Shown here: in pieces, positions 15,816 to 19,908 of the stretch | Layout: each line of letters begins with the position of its first letter | Numbering within the stretch: position 1 is the stretch's first letter | From: an uncultured Oxalobacteraceae bacterium | GTDB lineage: Bacteria; Pseudomonadota; Gammaproteobacteria; Burkholderiales; Burkholderiaceae | DNA: 19,908 nucleotides | Assembly (NCBI GenBank): GCA_946480015.1 | Contig: CAMLIL010000101.1 | Coordinates: 1-19,908 of the forward strand | Reading direction: 5' to 3' | Translations under genes and position numbers: made by a program | Notes under the pieces: generated by a model | What the model saw: the letters and a program-made list of their open reading frames with translations, nothing else | The model's database searches: none | Told to the model about the DNA's origin: nothing

Positions 15816-16353
15816 GGATACTTTTCTCGAACAAGCCGGACACGGCCAGGTCACAGCTTAGCTGCTGCCTGTTCGCCTCGGATCTCGCGCAGGTAATGCC
15901 GTCGAGCGTCAGGTGGGAACCCCGCTCAAGGAGTCGTTCCGCGAATTGGCGAACCTGTGGATACGCGGCTACTACGCTCATCCCGACGCGATAACGCAAA
16001 TAAGGTTGCGTCGGAGTGTCGTCAAGCGAATACGCTATATCCTCGATCTCAAGTCCGGCATCGCTGGCGACATCGTTGACCAAGGCGACGAGCGCGGAGC
16101 TACGGAAAGGCGGCAGGTCTGCAGGCGCGCTGGTGGTGACGGTATCGACGCGCTTGACCGCCGCCTTAGGGGATTGCCGGAGCTCTTCGAGCATGCCTTC
16201 TGCTTCATTTGCCCATTGCCAGCGTATCAAGAGGAAACAATTGGCCACAACGAAAACTAACGCCGAAATGCAAAAAAATGCCACAGCCTTAGGGTGGCTT
16301 TGTACCAATCTTACAGAATGGAACCGAGCGAAAAGAAAAAGAGGGGAAACCAT
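15808..16353 (-). CDS. PilO/GspM-like inner-membrane protein
   Basis: The 181-residue protein is the first gene of the secretion cluster. It has one membrane segment at about 23-42 (AVAFFCISALVFVVANCFLL), then a short coiled-coil-like stretch (WANEAEGMLEELRQ) and a periplasmic domain with SSALVALVNDVASDAGLEIEDIAYS and YPQVRQFAERLLERGSHLTLDGI. That last stretch is the ferredoxin-like pattern of PilO and GspM. I chose ATG 16353; an in-frame TTG two codons upstream (16359) is possible. The upstream sequence AGAAG is only a weak ribosome site. Role by family: partner of the PilN-like protein in the inner-membrane platform. Identity is moderate because these families diverge strongly. Confidence 0.65.
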   Translation of the reverse strand: MVSPLFLFARFHSVRLVQSHPKAVAFFCISALVFVVANCFLLIRWQWANEAEGMLEELRQSPKAAVKRVDTVTTSAPADLPPFRSSALVALVNDVASDAGLEIEDIAYSLDDTPTQPYLRYRVGMSVVAAYPQVRQFAERLLERGSHLTLDGITCARSEANRQQLSCDLAVSGLFEKSIHG

Positions 16354-16359
16354 TGACAA

Positions 16360-16624
16360 CTTCTGCGCTGTCCGCAGGTCCGAGCTTCCGAATTCCTGTG
16401 ACTCAACAATATGGGGCTTATAATCGGTGCAAGGTTACACTGATTATTAATGTTTCTCAACGGATATTTGCTGCTTGTGGATAATTAACCAGTCCCCCAA
16501 GCACCTACTTATCGGTCAGGTGGGAAGGCGTACCGCGGGCAATTGCATTGGAAAAGGCAGCCACCAACAGTCAAAGTTGGACGGCACGTCCATCGAGGAA
16601 ATGCGGGGAAGCAATAGCGGCTGC
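16360..16624 (-). promoter_or_regulatory. AT-rich leader and probable promoter region of the secretion cluster
   Basis: No gene is supported here. Positions 16410-16490 are AT-rich and, read on the minus strand, hold TTGAGA (16460-16455), a TTAATAATCA tract and GATTATAAG (16424-16416). Any of these could contribute to a promoter for the eleven-gene run, but no -35/-10 pair with good spacing is convincing. The part next to the tRNA (16560-16624) has only short hairpins (for example 16578-16592) without a T-tract. The leader from 16410 to the start codon would be about 60 bases. Confidence 0.35.
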
Positions 16625-16711
16625 TGGTGCCCGGAGCCGGAATCGAACCGGCACGCCCTTGCGAGCACGAGATTTTAAGTCTCGGGTGTCTACCAGTTTC
16701 ACCATCCGGGC
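16625..16711 (-). tRNA. tRNA-Leu (UAA)
   Basis: An 87-nt leucine tRNA with CCA encoded. The acceptor GCCCGG pairs with CCGGGC before ACCA. The anticodon stem CGAGA/TCTCG encloses loop CTTAAAA with anticodon TAA. A long variable arm (class II) and the T-arm sequence GGTTCGATTCC are present. It lies 46 bp downstream of the hybrid kinase gene on the same strand. No duplicated 3' end that would suggest an integrated element is visible in the window. Confidence 0.97.
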
Positions 16712-16720
16712 AGCGGCAGG

Positions 16721-16726
16721 ATTCTA
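16721..16726 (-). promoter_or_regulatory. Possible -10 box of the tRNA-Leu gene
   Basis: Minus strand reads TAGAAT (5 of 6 match to TATAAT), ending 9 bases before the mature tRNA 5' end. No good -35 element is seen 16-18 bases upstream, so the assignment is weak. Confidence 0.3.
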
Positions 16727-16757
16727 GCACACCGGATGGCAATTCTGGCCACTTTGC

Positions 16758-19262
16758 TCAAGCGCGGGCGCGCTCGCCCAGCGGCTTCAACTGCGACAGC
16801 ACGGCAATCAATTCGGTCGTATTGGCCGGCTTGACGAAATAGTGATCGAAGCCCGCCAGCACGGTGCTTTGCTGGTCGTATTTGTTGCCATATCCGGTCA
16901 AGGCAATCAGGGTCGCGCCGCACGCGCCATCGTCGCAGCGCAGGCGCCGCGCCAGTTCGTGCCCATCCATGCCGGGCAGGCCGATGTCGAGCAGGCAGGC
17001 GTCCGGCGCAAAGGCGGCGGCGCGTTCCAGCGCGCGCACCGGATCGTGTTCGACCTGCACCACGTGCCCCTCCATCTCCAGCATCATGGCGATGGCGTTG
17101 GCCGCATCTTCGTTGTCGTCGACCACCATCAGCCGCAGCGCGTTATCGGACTGGCCGTGCGCCGCAGGCAATTGCCCGGCACAGGCACAGGCCCCGGAAA
17201 AGCGCGGCAGGTACACCGAGAAGGTGGCGCCCTGGTCGCGCCCGCCGCTGGCGGCCGTCACGTGGCCGCCGTGCAGCTGCACCAGGCTGCGCACCAGCGC
17301 CAGGCCCAACCCCAGCCCACCCTGCGACCGGTCGGACGAGCGCTTTTCCTGCGTGAACAGTTCGAAGATGTGCGGCAGCAGTTCGGCGTCCACGCCGATA
17401 CCGTTGTCGCGCACGTGTATTTCGACCATGCCGCCGTGCTGGCTGATGTCGAGGGCAATGCTGCCGCCTCCGGGCGTGTACTTGGCGGCATTGTGCAGCA
17501 GGTTGGTCAATACCTGCACCAGCCGCTTGCGGTCGCCCATCACGCGCACCTGCCCTTCGTCGGGCACGCGCACGGTCAGGCTGTGGCCGCGCTCGGCCAT
17601 CAGCGGCTGGGCCTGCTCGATCGATTCCTGCGCCACAAGGGCGATGTCGATCACTTCCTTCTCCAGCACCACCAGGCCCGTATTGACGCGCGATACGTCC
17701 AGCAGATCGTTGATCAGGCTGGTCATATGCGTCACCTGGCGTTCGATGATGCGGCTCGATTGCTTGACCCGCTCTGCGTTGTCGGGCGAGATGCCGAGCA
17801 GGTGCGCGGCGGTGCGGATCGGCGCGAGCGGATTGCGCAGCTCGTGCGACAGCATGGCGAGAAATTCGTCCTTGTGGCGGGCCGCTTCGCGCAGCGATTC
17901 TTCGGCCCGTTTGCGCGCGCTGACGTCGACCGACACGCCGCGAATACAGACCGGCCTGCCGTCCGCCCCGGCGATGACGGTGCCACGCACCTGCATCCAG
18001 ATCGCTTCGCCGTTGTCGGGCCGGGTCATGCGCACCACGTCTTCGTAATTGCCGCACGTTTCCAGCGCCACCCGGCGCTGCCCGTCCAGCCGGCGCAGGT
18101 CGTCCGGGTCCATGTAGCGGTGCAGCGTGGGCACGTCGGTCCAGCTGGCGCCGAACAGTTCCGGAGCGTTCTCCGAAAACGATATGGCGTTGGTGAGCAG
18201 ATCCCAGTCCCACACCACCATGCGCGCGGCGATCATGCCTTCGCGCAGGCGCTGCTCGCTGCGTTCGAACGCCTGCTTCATGGCGGCGCGCGCGGTCGTG
18301 TCGAAGCCTTCGACGAACACGCCGCTGACGCGCCCGTCCGTGACGATGGGCTGATACACGAAGTCCACCAGTCCGTGTACGGGCTCCAGCCCGGCGCCTG
18401 AATTGAGCACGTAGGATACGTTGACCGCCGTCACCGCTTCGCCGCTCTGGTAGACCTGGTCGAGCAGCTCGAAATACCCCTGCCCCGCCAGCTCCGGCAA
18501 GGCGGCGCGGATCGGTCGACCCAGCAGCTCGCGCCCGCCCACCAGCCGCAGGTAAGCCGTGTTGGCGAATTCGAACACGTGCTCGCGGCCGTTAAGGATG
18601 CAGATGAAGCCGGGCGCCTGCTCCAGCAGCGAGCAGATGCGCTCGGTTTCGGCGTTGCGCAGCAGGTGTACTTCGCGTTCGGCGAGGATGCGCTGGGCGG
18701 TCTGGATGGCTTCCTGGTGCTGGGCCTGCTCGCGCTGGCGTATCTGCTCGGTCAGGGCGTGATTCATCACCTCCAGCTCGTGCTTGGCCTTGTGCTCGGC
18801 GGTGACGTCATTGCAGACCACCAGCACGCCGCGCACGCCGGTTTCGTCTTCGATGGGGCTGTAGCCATAGGTCCACCAGACATCCTCGCGCGCGCCATGG
18901 CGCGTGACCGGCACCAGCTGGTCTTCGTGCCAGGTTGCGCCGCGCCCGGCCATGACGTAGTCGATCTGGGGCCCGATGATGGGCCAGATTTCATCCCAGC
19001 ACGTGCGCCCGCGGTCGCCCAGGGCGCTGGGGTGACGCTCCGGCCCCATGGTCTGGCGGTAGGCGTCGTTGTAGAACTGGATCAGCTCCGGCCCCCACCA
19101 CAGAAACATCGGGTGGCGCGAACTGAGGATCAGGCGCACGGTGGTCTTGAGCAGCGCCGGCCAGTCTGCACAACGGCCAAGCGGTGTCGCTTCCCAATCC
19201 TTGGCGCGCATCAACGCACCCAGCTCGCCGCCGTTGGAAAGGAAATCGAAATGTGCTTGCAT
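16758..19262 (-). CDS. Soluble multi-PAS hybrid sensor histidine kinase
   Basis: The 834-residue protein starts at ATG 19262, chosen for the ribosome site GGAAAGGGGG just upstream; an in-frame extension to 19319 lacks one. Domains: PAS-like (about 25-158), coiled coil (about 158-212), PAS (about 213-325), PAS with PAC (about 340-455), dimerisation/phosphoacceptor domain with LSHELRNPL (His473), HATPase with N587/N591, DNGIGV (619-624) and GGLGLGLALV, then a receiver domain (about 710-826) with D715/D716, phosphoacceptor D759 in LLDIGLPGMDG, T789 and K811. No membrane segment or signal peptide, so it senses something in the cytoplasm, perhaps a PAS-bound ligand or redox state. No partner response regulator with an output domain is adjacent; target pathway unknown. 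Confidence 0.92.
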   Translation of the reverse strand: MQAHFDFLSNGGELGALMRAKDWEATPLGRCADWPALLKTTVRLILSSRHPMFLWWGPELIQFYNDAYRQTMGPERHPSALGDRGRTCWDEIWPIIGPQIDYVMAGRGATWHEDQLVPVTRHGAREDVWWTYGYSPIEDETGVRGVLVVCNDVTAEHKAKHELEVMNHALTEQIRQREQAQHQEAIQTAQRILAEREVHLLRNAETERICSLLEQAPGFICILNGREHVFEFANTAYLRLVGGRELLGRPIRAALPELAGQGYFELLDQVYQSGEAVTAVNVSYVLNSGAGLEPVHGLVDFVYQPIVTDGRVSGVFVEGFDTTARAAMKQAFERSEQRLREGMIAARMVVWDWDLLTNAISFSENAPELFGASWTDVPTLHRYMDPDDLRRLDGQRRVALETCGNYEDVVRMTRPDNGEAIWMQVRGTVIAGADGRPVCIRGVSVDVSARKRAEESLREAARHKDEFLAMLSHELRNPLAPIRTAAHLLGISPDNAERVKQSSRIIERQVTHMTSLINDLLDVSRVNTGLVVLEKEVIDIALVAQESIEQAQPLMAERGHSLTVRVPDEGQVRVMGDRKRLVQVLTNLLHNAAKYTPGGGSIALDISQHGGMVEIHVRDNGIGVDAELLPHIFELFTQEKRSSDRSQGGLGLGLALVRSLVQLHGGHVTAASGGRDQGATFSVYLPRFSGACACAGQLPAAHGQSDNALRLMVVDDNEDAANAIAMMLEMEGHVVQVEHDPVRALERAAAFAPDACLLDIGLPGMDGHELARRLRCDDGACGATLIALTGYGNKYDQQSTVLAGFDHYFVKPANTTELIAVLSQLKPLGERARA

Positions 19263-19265
19263 GCG

Positions 19266-19275
19266 CCCCCTTTCC
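19266..19275 (-). promoter_or_regulatory. Ribosome binding site of the hybrid kinase
   Basis: Minus strand GGAAAGGGGG, followed by CGC and the ATG at 19262. The purine-rich run fits a Shine-Dalgarno sequence and supports the 834-residue form over the longer frame. The 108-bp gap to the upstream gene (19263-19370) holds no clear promoter or terminator; an 8-bp palindrome ATCCGGAT is at 19301-19308. Confidence 0.6.
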
Positions 19276-19370
19276 AATATGGATAAAGTTCTACATCGTG
19301 ATCCGGATGATCTTAGCACCTACCCAAGCCCGGAACGCGCACGCACGCCGGCTTGTTGCAGCATTGACCG

Positions 19371-19808
19371 TCAGTGGGAAATATCCATGCTGGGCGGACG
19401 CGCCGGCGCGCTGCGCGGGGCCAATGCCGCCGCCCGCAGCCCCAGCCAGTCGCCGTGTTCGAGGTAGTCCGTCACGCGGTGGGACGACCACGCCCCGCCC
19501 TGCGGCCTGGCCAGGCGCGCGCGCAAGGCCGGCACGCAGGGCCGCTTGGAAAATGGCGGCAAGGCCGGCGCGGCCTGCAGCGGCGGACTCTTGCCACCCA
19601 GCCCAAGCGCACCCTGCAGGAATCCAAGGCGGTTGTTGTCGACATCGAACAGCACGCCGTGCTCGAACCAGCCGATGTGATCGCCCCTGATGGAAAAGAC
19701 GCTGACGCCGAACACCCAGGCCAGCGGTACGCCGTCCAGGCTTCTGAGGCAGAATTCGTCGAGGATCGCCGCGGCGCTCCCCATTTCGTCGTAAATCCAT
19801 GTCACCAC
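19371..19808 (-). CDS. 4-fold beta-flower-type protein
   Basis: The 145-residue protein starts at GTG 19808, preceded by GGAGGG four bases upstream; the longer frame from ATG 19871 has no ribosome site and would lie across the putative promoter. Seen: short repeated beta motifs, WIYDEMGSAAAILDEFCL, AWVFGVSVFSIRGDHIGWFE and GVLFDVDNNRLGFL, each with a conserved Trp/aromatic turn, as in the 4-fold beta-flower family. A low-complexity Pro/Ala/Arg region follows (about 70-105), then GGAWSSHRVTDYLEHGDWL, a tail I recall in family members. Molecular function of the family is not established. No signal peptide, so probably cytoplasmic. It is upstream of the kinase on the same strand, but 108 bp apart, so co-transcription is uncertain. 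Confidence 0.75.
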   Translation of the reverse strand: MVTWIYDEMGSAAAILDEFCLRSLDGVPLAWVFGVSVFSIRGDHIGWFEHGVLFDVDNNRLGFLQGALGLGGKSPPLQAAPALPPFSKRPCVPALRARLARPQGGAWSSHRVTDYLEHGDWLGLRAAALAPRSAPARPPSMDISH

Positions 19809-19823
19809 GTTACCCTCCAGCGG

Positions 19824-19852
19824 AATATAAAACGCCCGAAGCCGTAGTTTAA
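19824..19852 (-). promoter_or_regulatory. Candidate promoter of the beta-flower gene
   Basis: Minus strand TTAAAC (19852-19847), 17-base spacer, TATATT (19829-19824; 5 of 6 match to TATAAT). The -35 is poor. Two direct copies of GTTACAA lie just upstream (within 19853-19869) and might be a regulator site. The leader would be very short, with the ribosome site GGAGGG right after the start of transcription. Confidence 0.35.
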
Positions 19853-19908
19853 CTTGTAACTTTTGTAACATGGCGCACTGTTGCGCGCGCCGTATGGCTG
19901 AGTTAAGC

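Noticed and set aside
16564..16580. Hairpin CCAAC-loop-GTTGG downstream of the tRNA as a terminator
   Set aside because: The stem is only 5 bp and is not followed directly by a T-tract on the minus strand, so it does not qualify as an intrinsic terminator.
16625..16711. tRNA-Leu as an integration site for a mobile element
   Set aside because: I saw no integrase, no repeated tRNA 3' end and no transposase within the window.
16842..18401. 519-codon plus-strand open frame
   Set aside because: It is antisense to the hybrid kinase, whose HisKA, HATPase and receiver motifs are intact. The plus-strand product is His/Gln/Val-rich, typical of an antisense reading.

Overview
The window looks like chromosomal DNA of a high-GC betaproteobacterium, most likely of the Oxalobacteraceae (Massilia/Duganella/Telluria type). 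This rests on base composition, the style of the encoded proteins and the secretion-gene complement; it is inference, because no rRNA or species marker is present. Every gene I can support lies on the minus strand, so the layout below runs from right to left.

Right end (19908 to 16625): a small 4-fold beta-flower-type protein, a soluble multi-PAS hybrid histidine kinase with its own receiver domain, and a complete tRNA-Leu(UAA) 46 bp downstream of the kinase. An AT-rich leader of about 260 bp separates the tRNA from the next block.

Centre (16353 to 7020): a tight run of eleven genes, mostly touching or overlapping, that encodes a non-canonical type II secretion / type IV pilus-like machine. 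The order is PilO/GspM-like, GspC/PilP-like, lipoprotein secretin (GspD-like, with an extra C-terminal cohesin-like domain), four pseudopilin-type proteins (one without Glu+5, the last a classical GspG), GspF, GspE, PilM/GspL-like and PilN-like. It has a secretin, an inner-membrane assembly platform, an ATPase and pseudopilins, but no canonical gspH-I-J-K set and no prepilin peptidase here. It resembles the gene set that SEED-type annotations call 'predicted secretion system X' (from memory, not checked).

Left end (6743 to 1, running off the window): one uninterrupted reading frame of at least 2247 codons on the minus strand. It encodes a giant exported protein: Sec signal peptide, about 13 cysteine-containing Ig-like repeats, further beta-sandwich-like domains, then an SpvB/TcB-like module that passes into FG-GAP repeats and continues beyond the window. 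Inside the Ig array is a 768-bp perfect direct repeat (period 840 bp, three units) and a smaller perfect 230-bp repeat (period 279 bp), signs of recent unit duplication.

Working hypothesis: the secretin machine may export or display the adjacent giant SpvB/Rhs-like protein. The evidence is position and orientation only; a 276-bp intergenic gap with a possible separate promoter lies between them.
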